Shown here one piece after another: positions 21,714 through 34,902 of a stretch of 64,000 nucleotides of DNA. This stretch comes from Apiospora phragmitis. Lineage: Eukaryota; Ascomycota; Sordariomycetes; Amphisphaeriales; Apiosporaceae. Below the pieces are notes generated by a model. It worked only from the letters and a program-made list of their open reading frames with translations, had not been told where the DNA came from and ran no database searches. Where the stretch lies: positions 2,480,001 through 2,544,000 of the forward strand of contig JAQQWL010000002.1 in NCBI GenBank assembly GCA_038363925.1, read 5' to 3'. Position 1 is the first letter of the stretch. The number at the start of each line of letters is the position of its first letter. The position numbers and the translations under genes were made by a program.

Positions 21714-22935
21714 GTGGCCAAACCGCCATTGATTACGTAGTGAATCTCGCTGAATACAGATAATCATTAAGACAACGCATACTGTCACCCTATTTGCTTC
21801 TCGCTCTTAATTTAGAACTTGACGGGACATACATAAGTCGGGCCATGGATCCACCGCAGTGTGCTACCGGCCCGTTCCGTGCTATGGCAGATAGACGACG
21901 GTGGGTACCTACTTTTCAACCAAGCTTTCTGGTACGTATCTGAGATGTGCATTGATTGTCAGCATGCAAGTGACGATGCATACTTGAGGTGTCATCATCA
22001 TATATGTGATGTACTGTAGGCTTAGTCCAGAATTGCTGCAGGCACGTTTAGTCATCCAGAATCAGTCTGTGTGAAACAGCTTCTCTAAATGTTAGGTTAC
22101 GCTTTGTCACATTGGCAAGGGCTGGACGTTGACCTGTGAGTGTTTCAGGCTGAGAAAACTTGCTCATGTTTCATGATAGAAATGCTCAACAGGAAGGTAG
22201 ATCTCGACCACTGGCCTCAACCAAAGCAGAACCAAGACAGGTTGAAACTAATACTAGAAATTGCCAGGCATCGGACACACCAGATACGGTATTTGTAACC
22301 AATACACCCAGCTCCAGGTGTATGTACAATGTGTACAGATTACAGTAGGGCTACATACTTGACTTAGCCCAGGACAACGTCTTGCGCTAATATGAGAACC
22401 CCATGGTTTTCTTAGGAACATATGGCGGGGTAAGAATATGGTTCTGTCGCATTTACAACTAACATGAGAGCCGGTAACCAACCAGAGACGCTGCTTTGAC
22501 GACCTGTCAGATTGTGAAGCAACACTGTCGGAAGATGGGGAGGGGCAAAAAAGGAGATGCAAGGGCCGTGTTCTTGTTCTGTTACTGGAACAGGAAGGGG
22601 GGATTGGAAACTTGCTCATCCGGCTTATTAATGCATTTTGTTCCTTTCATTTTCCGTACTCTATTTCGATCACGCAAAACTAAAAGAAAGAGCGCGAGGC
22701 GAAGACGTGGCTTTTTTCCCCATTGAAATGCATACATAAAGAGCCTGGTCGTGCCTGAACTCTTTCCCATCCCTTTCCCATCATTTGCTCGTCGCCAACC
22801 TCAACATCTTCGATTGCGAACAACCACGGAACGCCATATATTCTGCCAACACCCTGAAAGTCGCCGACCACCAACACTTCCCCCAATTACATACCTCACA
22901 TATTGCGTCCATCAACATACACATATATAACCAAA
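21714..22935. other. Intergenic upstream of ATX1
   Basis: 1.2 kb with no recognisable gene. The last 200 bases (C-rich, few G, TTTCCCATC and CATCAACATAC stretches) look like a transcribed leader of the copper chaperone gene. Confidence 0.55.
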
Positions 22936-23367
22936 ATGTCCGACCACACCTACAAGTTCGGCGTCGCCATGAGCTGCGGTGGCTGCTCCGGCGCCATTGA
23001 CCGCGTCCTGAAGAAGCTCGATGGTAAGCTCCCATGCCTTCCTGGCCCTGCAATCTGCCTCACTTTGCTTTTCCCGCTCCATCCAACTCGCGCAACCACG
23101 CCCAAGACAGAAGAGGAAGAGGGCGACAAGGAAGTCTGTTTTTTTAAATCAAAGAAATATGCGCTAATTACTTTATACCGTTTTCGCGACATTATAGGCG
23201 TCAAGTCGCACGAAGTCTCGCTCGAGAAGCAGGAGGCCCTCGTCGTCGCCGAGCCCGGCCTCGACTACGAGACCGTCCTCCGCACCATCAAGAAGACGGG
23301 CAAGACGGTCAAGACCGGCGAGGCCGACGGCGAGTCCAAGAGCATCGACCTGCCCGAGGCCGCATAG
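22936..23367 (+). CDS. ATX1: Copper chaperone Atx1
   Basis: Small cytosolic metallochaperone (85 residues) that delivers Cu(I) to the Ccc2-type P-ATPase of the late Golgi, and from there to secreted copper enzymes. Exons are 22936-23023 and 23198-23367, phase-matched (LDG split by the 174-base intron). The metal site MSCGGCSG (MxCxxC) is at residues 12-19, after one beta strand (YKFGVA), and the ferredoxin-like fold continues with VKSHEVSLEKQEALVVAEPG and KKTGKTVKTGEAD. The tail is slightly longer than in yeast (73 residues). The frame is intact. No neighbouring gene is an obvious copper partner. Confidence 0.95.
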   Translation: MSDHTYKFGVAMSCGGCSGAIDRVLKKLDGKLPCLPGPAICLTLLFPLHPTRATTPKTEEEEGDKEVCFFKSKKYALITLYRFRDIIGVKSHEVSLEKQEALVVAEPGLDYETVLRTIKKTGKTVKTGEADGESKSIDLPEAA

Positions 23368-26300
23368 AGGCGCTTATCCGGCAGGATCCGCCTTCCCACG
23401 CCAAGTCGAAAAGGGAACGGCAGGGATTGCGAAGGAGAGACATGACGTGAAGGCACGAACGGGGTGACAGGAGCATAGCATAGCGGGCTCATATCTCGAT
23501 ATGATGCAATGGGATTTTTCATTTTGACGGTCGATCTGTTAACGACGACGCGAGGTATACCTGGAAGGGAGTTCTCCGGCTTGGGACTTTTCGTAGCATC
23601 CATCTCACATGATGCTACACATCAATAGAAATCTGGTCCAGGCGTTCATGGACCTCCACGCGACTCATCCTTACACCTCTTTCTTGCTCCACGTATCGCG
23701 ATATATGTCCATCACCACGTGTACCACTGACTGGTGTATGACTCTAAGCACGCAGGCGCCTGGTCCGTTCCAGATTGCACATGTCGCGTCGCCTGATCGC
23801 GTGCCTGTGGCAGTTCAAAGGATGGAGCTCTTGCGATATAACGGCGCATGCTGTGGGAACCTCTTGTAAGAATAACTGGCCGGCCATCTCGGGCAAGGTT
23901 TATGTTATTATTGTTCTATTCAACGCTTAGGGAGCGGCAAAACTGCTTCATCTTCTTAGGTGTGTGGAACGTGCTCCGTAATAGCCTGTATGCGTGGGAG
24001 CTGGTAAGAGTGCGGCTACAGGGTAGCTCCGGATCTTTGATGTCGCTCAGCAATGCATATATAAACACGTCAGGGGCTCCGTACGCCTCTTGGCTCACTT
24101 CGATGAACTTCTTTCCTCATGCGGTTTCGGGGTCTTCGTCCTCCCCAGCCAATACCGCCGGTCCCCAGTGGACGGCATGTGTTTTACTACGGTGAAGCTT
24201 CGGAGCTCTCGCTTTTCTTGGAGTGATGTACTGTCCCAATGCGATAGGCTCTGCGACGTATCGATGTGATCGAAGTTTGGTCGAGTCAAAGAAAAGGGCT
24301 TGATAGCCTGTCCCGGAGCGAGGGTCGGCTTTGACGAGGTACACGGGCGGCGGCCCGCCGATAATACTTGGTCCGGATATGATCGACTGAGGTGTGTGTC
24401 GTTTCCTCTACCGAGGGCTGATTGGTCCTCGAAAACTCGAAGGCGCTACGGCACGCGCTGCCTATCATATGTCCAGCTAAATAGTATATACATGGTCCAA
24501 AGGGGACCAGGGTGTGCCTCATTTGATGATCTTATTATGTCTCTTGCCTGGAGGCAGTATATATGATTGTGGTGTATAGTGATACAGCGAAAAGAAGGGA
24601 GGGGGTGCCTCCCTTTGGTATATCAGAGCCAAGCTTTGGGCGGCAGTGCTCAGGTTGGCTGACCTCCTATTCCCAAAGTGTGTAGACGACGGACTTCCAA
24701 GATGTCAGTTCGTCGAATTCTACTCTTCACATCGTCCCCAGAGTTCGTGCGATTCTTGACGAAAATTGTTCAAACGGTCGGCGGGCGCTGGCCATGAACA
24801 CTCCCTCGATGAGACATTGCTGCTGATGGATTTTCATGAGCTGTCAAAGTGACACATCACCCAAGAAATAATCGAAGTGGACGCATCGGAGGAGGGTTAT
24901 GGAGATAGGTATGTGTGTATCCGGAAGCTGAAGGAGATTCACCACTTATGACATCGGCTGTCCTACTAAAGAAGTGAGTAAGCAAAGAGAATGCGACGTA
25001 CTTGACTCCTACTCCCCATCTTCTTGACTATAGTAGCAGTGATTCGTTGTTCGGAGCACTAAGGAATTGACAGGAAGCACTCGTTTTTAGCTGCCATTGG
25101 GGAAAATGATGGTAGATGTAGAAGATGTGTATGTTCCACTATCATGTCATGTCCCCGACCCTCCCCAATTTCCTTGAAGTCCATCTTTTACCCGTCCTTG
25201 CTTTCTTCCAGAACCATGTCGAGACCGGGTGTTGTGTCTTTGCCGTCTTATTTCATTACGCCTGCCGACTTTTCTCTCTTCGTCGTATTGATGAGTCTCT
25301 TTGAGAAAAACGCCCGCAGGCTTTCTCTTGCTCGTCTTCTTCACGAAGAGGCGGTGTCCTATAGTCTCTCCTCAAAGCCTGCCAAGACCAGGACCAGGAC
25401 CAGGGCCGTGTGAGCCATCGTCCTAGCCAGCGCATTCACGTCCGTGCTACTATATATGCGCCATGGTGGACATCTCTCAGATGCTTTGCTAGTTGTAGAG
25501 GGATAGGTAGGTTACGATCGTCCTGGCACCAAGCCCGGATTCGCCATCGCATTGATCCTTGAACCCGAATGACCAGCGCGCTTTCCATATAGAAGAAACA
25601 TCACGGAACATGGATCTTCTATGTGGCGTTGTCGGAAGTCACTAAGTGACTTACATACCCCTTTTAATGAGCCACAATATGATATCTCAGTTAACACAAG
25701 GGAGAAGGAGTACCTGATCAAAGCGACGACCAGAGGCCTTACTATGAAAACACTCTGGCAGGTGTAGGAGCATACTGGTAGAAGAGCCTTTCATATGGGC
25801 ACTGGCTTTGCTTCCGCTCTCATTCGTATCATTCATAAGTCACTATTGAAATCTCCATATTCATGTAACAAAGAAGTAAAGTAGCGGACAGTTAGGAACT
25901 CAGATAACCCCTTTCTCGAATCCCAAGGGCGAAGCAAATCTACGGGTGACTGTCTCGACAGAATCGTGGACCCCTTCAAGCCATGTCATGTCATCCGCTT
26001 CACAAGATCGTTCTATCAGACTACATTACCCACAGCTTTGAAGGGGCGACGATCTTGAGGGTACGCTTACAGAGGCTATACTGCTGGTCACTCCGAAGTC
26101 TGCCGATGCCATATTTCCGGCCTGCAGTACCAAGATGCCATAGACGCACTCTTGGATGACTGATCCATCGAAAGGAAACACCACACTTGGATTAACCTGG
26201 CACAGTCCAGATTGGGGCCACATCCCTCGTGCATATTTCCTGCCTTGATGGGATGATGTGTTCGAGAACAGTTGTCACGATGTAAGCCCATCGTACGTAT

Positions 26301-28728
26301 GCGAAAACAAATGAAATTTTTGCTCCGGATTTCTCCCACCAGCATTGATTAATCCATCAAGTACCGCGGCTGTGCGTTGCATCGCCTGAGACGCGTAGGA
26401 GTTGTCATGGGCCCGGCCCTTGGTGATGATTCCCAGCCCGATGGTCACCTTTCGCTTACCGATAAGGTAGGAAGAGAAGAGGAGATCTTGCAGACCAAAC
26501 CCCTGCAACATGGAAGCATGCAGCATCTCATATAGACTAGTACTACAATGAATACCGCCTTCTAAGTCGTCTAGGGCCGGCACTCACCGTAGACTGCGGT
26601 ACATCGCGCTGCGATGATCAGAAAAAGATGGGCCAGCAGCACCCGCCCGATGCATGTTTTTCCCGAACGAATCGATCCAGGGTGGTAAAATTCAAAGTCG
26701 ATGTGTAGGTGAGCAAGTGAGCTAAGCGACGTGACGGACGGGGACGAGGTTGGGGAATGACCCCTGGCGTATTTATCGGGTTTGACTAGCATCTGCAACG
26801 GCCGACAAGGATTAATTGGGAATGCGCCCATTCGGCCGTGCCGAAATGTGTTGCTTCTGGTACCGGTACTAATCCAAAACGTCTCGTTGGCCCAGCCACC
26901 GAGCCGTGAGCCGCGCTGGCAGCAGCCTTACCGATAGACAGTGAGGGTGACAGTGGTCAGACATCGAAAAGAGAGTGCAGTCATCCGTCATACCGCCAAG
27001 GGGAGAACAATGACGATCGGTAATAAGACGACTAGTGCCACCCCATATTTCCGCTGGGTGAGGTTGAGGTTGCATTCGGATTTGATCCCCTGGATGGGTT
27101 GCGGCGGCCGAGTATCCAAAACGACGGATTCTCAAACGACTTGCCAAGCCGGGAAACTCACGTGGAGTCGGCATGCATGAGCGGGCAAAGCGGACGGATG
27201 GAGGAATTGGGACACTCGATGGGTTTTGTGGCTCTTTGTTGCTGTCTCTCTTTGGCTCAGCGCCGCCGCACCCGTCTCGCGCCGTGGGTTTTCAGTGTCA
27301 TCAGTGTAAGTGCGAGTGCAGGCAGTCCGAGGTTACCTGCTTGCCTATTCTGGCTATGTGTTCGCAGTTTCCACAGCATTGCGCGTCATAATATGGTGTA
27401 ACTGTTATTACTGGGACTTGTACTGGGAGGGACCTTGACGGCAGGGAAGCTACGGACAGTATGTAGGGGAGGGGGAATGGGCTATAAGGCTTCAGGTATG
27501 TGGTAGTTTGGAAATTCGGCAATTTGGGCTGACCGCATGTTGCGCAATTGGAGCGGCGGAAAATGAGAAAGGGCTGGAGGCGACACGGTCCAAGAACCGG
27601 TAGTGACTACCGAAGCATGAGAGGCAAAGAGATCTGCCATCTGCCTAGACATCTCTTATACATCGTCTCCACTTACCGCGTGGGCACGCGAAGGGGATTG
27701 TCGCATGTGACTGTCGTGATATGGCTGTATGGCATTTTGTGTGTGTGTCTGCTGCTGTAAGGGCGCTGCCGTTGAGCGATGCTGCACGTCTGAAGATCGA
27801 CCCAAGACCAACAAACGTGCCAAAGTGGAGAGGCGTTATTGTTTCGCTCTTTTTCCTCCGAACGGAACCCGCTTGCCCAACAAACCATCTGCCCAGACCT
27901 ACCCTCCCCTCTCCGCCCGAGGCCGCTCCCTGCCTGATCGGCGCTTTTGCCCATCGCTTCGGGAAAGTGTCAAGGAAATGAGTAGACCGTCACGTGGTGG
28001 TGGACTTTGGTCGCGACGTAGCCTCTGCTAAATACAGTAATAGCACAGTTCGGGTAGCAGTTGCCAAGAGTTCGAAGATGCGAGAGAGTGGTGAGGGTCG
28101 ATCCAATGTGCGGTAAATGGCAGAATGGCCTTCTTCAGCCCCACGGAAGCGGACGATCAACAAGCCATGGCCTTTCGACTGTCATTAGGTACTGTCTGTG
28201 TCTGTCTGCACCAGGCGAACTTTCGGGGTTTGAGGGAGAGGAATCAACCGCTTATGCTTATCGAGCTAAACCCCGAGCAGAGCATCAGAGAAAGAAAAAA
28301 AAAAGTAAGGAACGACAGCCAGACAACGATTGTGCTTGCATTACTTACATGCATCCATCCAATTCGATCTTACTACTTACTACAACCTAGCTCGACCTAG
28401 GCTGACCTAATAATCTTTCTATTTTTTGCCCCGAGCCTTGCCTACCCCCAACTGCTCCCTCGTCTTCGTCTATGACATCCAACTAAAGAGTCGGACTTCG
28501 ATCGGCCGAGTCACTGGTTATGCATAACCTGGCCCTATCACTGTCGCTGTCGCTGTCGCTCGCCCGTACCGCCAGATGTCCTGTTGCTGTTTCGTGCAAA
28601 CGACTTCGAGTTCTTGCTTGCCTAGGACGGTGACCATAGGCCATATATCTCTAATTGGTTTAGATTGAAACACGATACGCAGCGTGGTTCTTGTTGTTGT
28701 TGAGCATACATTTTGGAATCGCCCCCCA
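23368..28728. other. 5.4-kb gene-poor stretch
   Basis: I recognise no conserved gene. At 26050-26830 (-) several open segments could be exons of one gene: a hydrophobic stretch (IGRVLLAHLFLIIAARC) that looks like a signal or membrane anchor, then GKRKVTIGLGIITKGRAHD, and a downstream open segment with a few cysteines. No ATG and splice pattern joins them cleanly, so I do not call a gene. Elsewhere only short open frames occur. The last 300 bases probably hold the promoter of the regulator at 28729. Confidence 0.5.
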
Positions 28729-31438
28729 ATGGCCGACCATGCAACGCCGACGCCGACGCCGACGTCGACCCACGACCCCGGATCCGGCCACGGGGTTGCC
28801 CCTTCGCGAAGTGTAAAGCGACCTCGACCGGTAAAGTCTTGCATGTAAGCCAGCTATTTGCGTCCTGGATGAATCACCTGCCTACCTACCTGCCCAAGTA
28901 CGAATTTCTAATGCACCGCAACTATCCTTAGTGAGTGTCGCAAGCGCAAGCTCAAGTGCGATCGTCTGTTGCCATGCTCACAATGTCAAAAGTCGCAGCG
29001 CCACTGCCGCTATGCTCCCGACGGTGATGCTGCCAACCTGTCGGATGCCTCCGACGCCGAGGTGTCGGAACGCGCCACCAAAAAGAACTGTGTGCCTAGT
29101 GCTGCCCATGAGCAGACCCCGAGGCCTAGGGAGCGCCTCCTTCCGGGCTCCTCGCAACATGTAGTGCTCGAGGATTACGGGGCCAGGTTGGATCGATTAG
29201 AGACAATCGTTCTGGCGAATGCCGAGAAATCGACGACCTCAACCCCTACTCTGCGGCACCAGCCTCTCACATCTTCCTCCATGACTATCCGGGGCCTCAC
29301 GGTCAAGGGAGGCTTACGGACGAGGTTCTTTGGGCAAAACAGCACCCGCGTGCTTCTCAACTTGGTAAGATCAGCCTGCCTCTGCCGTGTCAAGTCTAGG
29401 TACTCATTGTCCAGTAGTTCGACGAAGCCAAGGAGTTCATGTTCTCTAGGAACAAGCCTCGTGAAATCATGGAGGCATTCTCTGACATCCAGAAGATCCA
29501 CAGGACACTTCAGGATGAGCAGCGGAAGGCACTTACACCGATCACGGTTTTTGTGGACAGCATGACCCCGATCCAGAAACGCATGGCAGATATCCTGCCG
29601 AAAAAGGCGTTATGTGACAAGTTCCTGCAGGTATATCTCATGGCGTCCGAGTCTATCTACCGCGTTGTTCATATCCCTTCTTTCATGGCTATCTACAATA
29701 GGTGGTGGGAAGGCAACGTGCAGTCCGAGTCGTTTCTCCCTCAGCTTCTCTCGATACTCTGCATCGGCTATAGGTTCTTTGGCCTGGGAAAAGGGCTGCA
29801 ACCCGATCGGGATGGCGTTCATATACCTACAGCTTGTAGCCTCGTGAGAGGATGGCTGGACAGTCTCAGGGGCAAGCAGTTGGTGGATTTCAGCACGCTT
29901 CAAGCCGAGGTCCTGCTCTTGCTGGCACAACGCATGATCAACCCCAAGAACCAGGAGACGTGGACCCACCTCGGACTAATTGTGCGGATGGCCATGACCA
30001 TGGGACTCCATCGGGACGCGTCCGAGTTTCCTCTCAAGATCTCTCCATACTGGGCCGAGCAAAGAAGGAAGCTGTGGTACACCATCTTGGAACTGGACGT
30101 CCAGATGTCGATGCAATGCAATTTGCCGCTCTGTGTCCATGATGGCGATTTTACGTCTCGGGCGCCGCGAAACATGAACGACAATGAGGTTTATCTAGAT
30201 ATGCAAGAACTCCCGGAGTCGAGGCCGATAGACCACATGACCGACTCGCAAATCCAGGTGTACGCCTCGAGCACGATACGATATCGCTTCAAGGTGGTGG
30301 ATCTCATCAACCGCATCGACAGCCTGACTGACTACCAGCAAGTGATCGAGACCGGCACAGCACTGGAGCGCGCCCTGGATGACATCCGCACCGTGGCACC
30401 TCAGACACTGCCTGCCACTCCCGAGGAGAGGAACAAGCAATGGGCGATCCGGACGGTGTTAGACATGCACTGTCGCCGCGCGCTGCTGAACCTGTACCGG
30501 CCTTTCGCATTGAGCACACCCGACGTGCCTCAGCAAATCTTGGCCGCTTATCTCCGATCCTCAGTGGCCTTCCTCACCTATTTGGATGATCTGGACCCGA
30601 GCTCCGAAAGCTACACGCAGCTCTGGCATAGCCACAACCTCGTCTTCCGACAAGACATACTGCAAGCCGCGCTCAGTGTCTGCTACTACATCAAGCACAT
30701 CATCGCCGCCAACAACGGCAAGCACGGCAGCCATGCCAAAAGCAGCGCGACAACACCGCTCCACCGGGGGTCTGGAACCCGACACGGACGCAGCCCGAGA
30801 CAATTGAGGAGGCGTGCCTGTTCGCCTCAGAGAGCTCCATCGCGCTCGCGCTGCCGCGCCTCATCCGCGTGGTTGAGAACGCCTTCAACTCCCAGGTACG
30901 GCGCATCCGCGAAATCGGCTCCGACCTCAAGGACCTCGTCACCTTGACGGTGGTGTTGAGCGTCTGCCGCGGCGGCACCGTCCAGGAGGTGCAGAAGAGG
31001 GCCCTTGATGGCCTCCAGGTCATTATCGACACGGGGCTGCAGTCCATGCAGACAAGCCATGAGGCCATTGCCTCGCTTCCTGTAAGTTAACGTTTTTCCT
31101 GCTATGTTCATTCCTGGTTCTCTTCCTCGAGTTTGTACTCTACGCAATTGTTGTCTATGGCTGACCAGCGGGAAACGTGGATTATGATACAGACGCCCAT
31201 GTCCTTGGTAAATATACAGACGCCTCCAGGCTTTGTGAATCCTGTACAACCTTTCATCTTGACCGATGAGCTTCCTAACGTGGTGAGTAACTGAAACCGA
31301 ACCCCTTCTTAGATCTTGGGAGCTAGCTTATAGTGGTGCGACGGTTTGCTGACTTCTCTCCGGCTGCAGATACCCGATGATTTTGCGATGTGGGATATGG
31401 AGTTCTGGCAACCGCTGCTACAAAACGGCACGATCTGA
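28729..31438 (+). CDS. Zn(II)2Cys6 transcription factor with fungal_trans domain, five exons, one frame break
   Basis: DNA-binding regulator, nuclear. Exons are 28729-28844, 28932-29364, 29418-31081, 31169-31282 and 31370-31438. The zinc cluster is split by intron 1: SC-IECRKRKLKCDRLLPC, then SQCQKSQRHC, spacing C-x2-C-x6-C-x5-C-x2-C-x6-C. A heptad-like linker (DYGARLDRLETIVLAN) follows, then the middle homology region with SIYRVVHIPSFMAIYNRWWE, MAMTMGLHRDASEFPLKISP, AEQRRKLWYTILELDVQMSM and PRNMNDNE. After VCYYIKHIIAANNGKHGSHA the frame breaks at AAAA (30738-30741) and resumes as QRDNTAPPGVWNPTRTQPET through to the end (MWDMEFWQPLLQNGTI). Exon 3 is 1664 bases, one short. About 798 residues. 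Target genes are unknown; the nearest gene is a convergent sugar transporter. Confidence 0.92.
30738..30741 (+). other. Frame break in the first Zn2Cys6 regulator
   Basis: GCCAAAAGCAGCGCG: a fifth A joins the two conserved halves. Confidence 0.8.
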
Positions 31439-31777
31439 CCTCATCAGCTAAGGCGTTGGTTGGAGTGATTGAGTTACTGGTTGTTGAAGATGGTTTGACG
31501 TGGGTTAGAAATAGGGGTTGGATGTATCCCAACCCCTGGGGCTTCTCTGATACTGGAATCCGGCCATGAAAGCCATGCATATAGCTCATCCAGATGCACA
31601 TTCAATATCTATGTGCCCTGTTTAATGAATAATACCACATTCGCTTATTTATACGGAACCGATTTGATCCGATTTGACAGGACAAAATCAATGATCTTCT
31701 ACTCCATCCACCAGTCATTTTGAGTCATGTACTCTGCTTATCCTCAGACCTCGTATAGTTGTATACATGTATCCAGC
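31439..31777. other. Short convergent gap
   Basis: 339 bases between the stops of the regulator (+) and the transporter (-). Only 3' ends. Confidence 0.7.
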
Positions 31778-34013
31778 CTAGTGTCCTGGATCCGTAATGT
31801 CCACCTGGTGACTCTTGAATTTTCTCGCTGGCACCTTTTGCGCGAAGAGGATGTCGAGTTCTTCGTACGTTCGCCCGGCAGTCTAACGTTTTGGCAGCCA
31901 ACATCAGTATCAAGAACATTTTTGCGCTGCAAGTCGCCAAGCAACTTTCACGGCGCATATGAGTGAGGCCTTGGAAGGATTAACATTGTGCTTACCTCGG
32001 GCACACGGAAGAAAGCCCAGACATAGCAGAGGGCAGCAAGGCCACCGAAGAAGAATCCTAGCTTCCCTTGCATGTTCGCCTGCAGTCACGCAAAGAAGAA
32101 GAAAAGTCAGCCGACATCGATACGCGTCAAAGTAAATAGGCAGTCCTCCCTTCCTCGTGTATTTTCTTGGGTGCTAAGGCATCTTTCTTACCTCGTCCGG
32201 ATTGATCATGTACGGGATCGCGACCGTCATCGCGATACCGACCAGCGCCTGGGCCGCCGTGGCGACGGCGATCGTCTTGGACCGGACGCGGGTTGCGGAG
32301 CACTCGGCCAGGATGGTGAAGCAGACGGGGCCGACGGAGAGGTCGTAGGCGAAGTTCCAGACGAGCATGAGCGAGGACTCGGCCCAGGCCACGCCCGCGG
32401 GGCGGCCCGGGATGCAGTCCAGGATGCCGATGAGCAGCTGCAGGACCACCAGCGCCGAGAGGCCGTGGAGGTAGATGATGCGGCGGCCGAAGACGGTCAG
32501 GAGGTACCACGAGATGATCGTGGCGACGAATCCGACGGCTTCGGTGTGTGGGGTTATGAATCAGCATTTCTAGAGCTACAGTTGCAGCGGGGTCTAGTTA
32601 TGAGTTTGGCTCACCTAAGAAACCGATGCCCATGTCGAAAGCTTTATCAGTTGCAAGCCCGGCCTTTTTCATTTCTCGCTGTTAGCATTTACAGCAGGAA
32701 GCCGAAGTTTTGACAAAGGAAATAGTTTTGCGGCTTGGACCAGCTGCAAGAAAGGGGGATGGATACTAGTTCAGGAACGTTGGTGCTTCAGGAATTAGAG
32801 CCCCTACTGACCTGCTTAAAGAAATATGTCCCGTAGTTGATGAGGTAAATGCCTATATAATGATGAGCGATCGTGTCCAGTTCTTGTAGGAACCAATGAA
32901 GACGTACCAGAAAGCACTTGTATACTGTAAACACCAATCGAGATCTCCGTCCGGCGTGCATTTATGCTATTGAAGCAATCCCGGTAGGTACTGCCCGCCT
33001 CGATTTCCTGCTCGAGACGGTCCGTCTCGGTGATGACGGCCAAGGCCGCCGCCACGTCGACCTGCTTAGAGGCCAGCCGCCGGAGGGCGTGCTCGGCCTC
33101 GGCGAAGCGCCCGTGGCGGACGAGCCACCAGGGGCTCTCGGGGATGAAGAACATGCCGGGGACGATGATAGCGATCCAGAACCACTGGAGCGCGAAGGGA
33201 ATGCTGTAAGCCCAGTGGTCGGTGAGCTGGGACGTGCCCGCCGTGACGCCGTTGGCGAGCAGCTGGCCCATGACGAAGCACAGGTTCGTGTAGCTCGTCA
33301 GGACGCCGCGCAGGGCCAGGGGGCACACCTCGGACGCGTACGCGGGCGCGATGACGACGTAACTCCCAAAACGAGCCCGCCCAGGAGCTCGCCCACGAGC
33401 AGCACGGGCAGCGACCGCGCGAAGAACTGGATGAAGACCAGCCCGCCCGTGAGGGCGACGCAGATGGCCAAGGTCCACTTTCGGCCGAACAGCTCCATTG
33501 GGTACGCGGAGATGAGGGCGCCAACCACCTGCCCAATAGGGTTTCCCATGGAGAGGCCCGTCTGCCAGGGAGCACCTGTTTTGATTGCCAACGAGTAAGT
33601 CATGTTTACCTTGGAGGCTAGGTTATAGATTCACATTGTTCACTTACTGATGATGTACTAATCACAGAAATCGAGATTGTTAGACTAGTAATAATGTGTA
33701 TATACACCGAAAGTGCCCGAGACAAATGAAGAAAGGCGATAGTAAGTGTGCTTACCTCCCCTTCGTACATGTAGCCAAAGTCTGCGGCGAATTGCGGTGT
33801 CGCATACAAGTTGCCCAGGAGCTGCGGATCGAAGGCGGTCATGATGACGCCAATGGAGACGAACATGGACCAGCCAACAGCAGCTGGGTAGAGCTTGACG
33901 GCCTGCCAGAACGCGAGGCTATGCTCGTGCTGGATGGCCTCGGTGAGGACGACATGGTCGGCGGTGGCGGCACCGCGCTTGGGATCGTCCGCCGTGTCGG
34001 CGCCGGTATTCAT
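31778..34013 (-). CDS. MFS sugar transporter (alpha-glucoside/maltose-permease type), eight exons, one frame break
   Basis: Proton-coupled sugar importer of the plasma membrane, twelve helices, about 520 residues. Exons: 34013-33756, 33657-33648 (10 bases), 33575-32908, 32852-32812, 32663-32615, 32538-32192, 32079-31996, 31882-31778. Family marks are LAFWQAVKLYPAAVGWSMFV at the N-terminus, WQTGLSMGNPIGQVVG, ELFGRKW, PAYASEVCPLALRGVLTSY, FIPESPWWLVRHGR, YLINYGTYFFKQAG, ILAECSATRVRSKT and VPETAGRTYEELDILFAQKV near the end. The N-terminal shape is that of Agt1/Mal11-like permeases, but the substrate is not decided. One G is missing at 33365-33367: GGLVLG is followed by SYVVIAPAYASEV in another frame; exon 3 is 668 bases instead of the 669 that the phases require. 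The ATG at 34013 is preceded in frame by a Glu-rich stretch that has no ATG of its own, so I treat it as leader. Confidence 0.93.
33365..33367 (-). other. Frame break in the sugar transporter
   Basis: The coding strand reads TTGGGAGTTACG; a fourth G gives the conserved GGLVLGSYVVIAPAYASEV run. Confidence 0.85.
33648..33657 (-). other. 10-base micro-exon of the sugar transporter
   Basis: TACATCATCA lies between ...GATTAG and GTAAGTG. Including it gives YEGE-YIIS-APWQTGLS in frame; skipping it does not. Confidence 0.8.
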
Positions 34014-34902
34014 CGCGACAGGGGCGGCAGCAGCAGCCGTTACCAGGTCTGTTGTGGAAGTATCGTTTCGCCCTTCTTCTTCTTCTTCTTCTTCTTCTTC
34101 TCCAGCAGCACTCGCGGTACTGCTGAATTGGCAGAAAATCTTGAACTCAATACGCTGTTCTCGCCAATATGCACACAGGGGACAAACTGGGAGTAATGAA
34201 AAGCGGAGGGGCGAGGCCGGACTGACAATTGGCGACGACACGCGACAACGGAGACATGGCGAGCCTCGTCGGCTCCCGCCTCCATTGTAGGCAGGGTAGA
34301 CAGGTACTTATCCTGATTGTCCTCTTCTCCGTCTTATCGAATCAGCAGGCATACCGTGCCGTGCAGTTCCCGGCAATCCTAGCCGAATTTAGCCGGCACA
34401 CCCAGCGAGCACGCCACTGTTTCTTACTTATCTAAGCAAAGATTAGTATTCTCGGAGGAAGAGGCCAATACGATATACCTGTCAGTGATACAGGGGATGC
34501 AAGTAAACAGCGAGGTCGTAATACTACTGGGTGGAATAGCCTGGGGGGCTGCAAGGGGGGTGGGTAGGTGATTTGATAGAAACGTTGCAGTGAGAAGTTG
34601 GAGCGGCTGGGCACGCTGGAGTTCCTTATCCAGTCGGCAAACTCCCCTGCAAATTAAACCCCGGAGTCAATACTGAAATGGCGGGGTATCACATCCCAAC
34701 CTGAGCGCTAATGCATGTCTGATGTCTGGCCTTACCTTACATATGTACCTTGTAATTGTACACCAGCCACCTGTTTATACACCTTGCAAGTAGACTAACG
34801 GGGTAGCCGGGTAAGGATTGCTTCATATGTGATGCTATGTCAAGAGACGAGGAAGGGAAGAAAACAAGTATATGCTCAATGGTATATGTTGGAAGCTAGC
34901 TA
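34014..34902. other. Promoter of the sugar transporter
   Basis: 889 bases upstream of the transporter (-) and downstream of the PTH11-like gene (-). Contains a CTT/GAA microsatellite (34073-34102). No other gene seen. Confidence 0.6.
34073..34102. repeat. CTT/GAA trinucleotide microsatellite
   Basis: Ten copies, 60-90 bases upstream of the transporter ATG; it would encode a poly-Glu run in the transporter frame but lies before any ATG. Confidence 0.9.

Noticed and set aside
32072..33598. Long open frames on the plus strand across the sugar transporter
   Set aside because: Antisense shadows of conserved transporter exons in GC-rich DNA.
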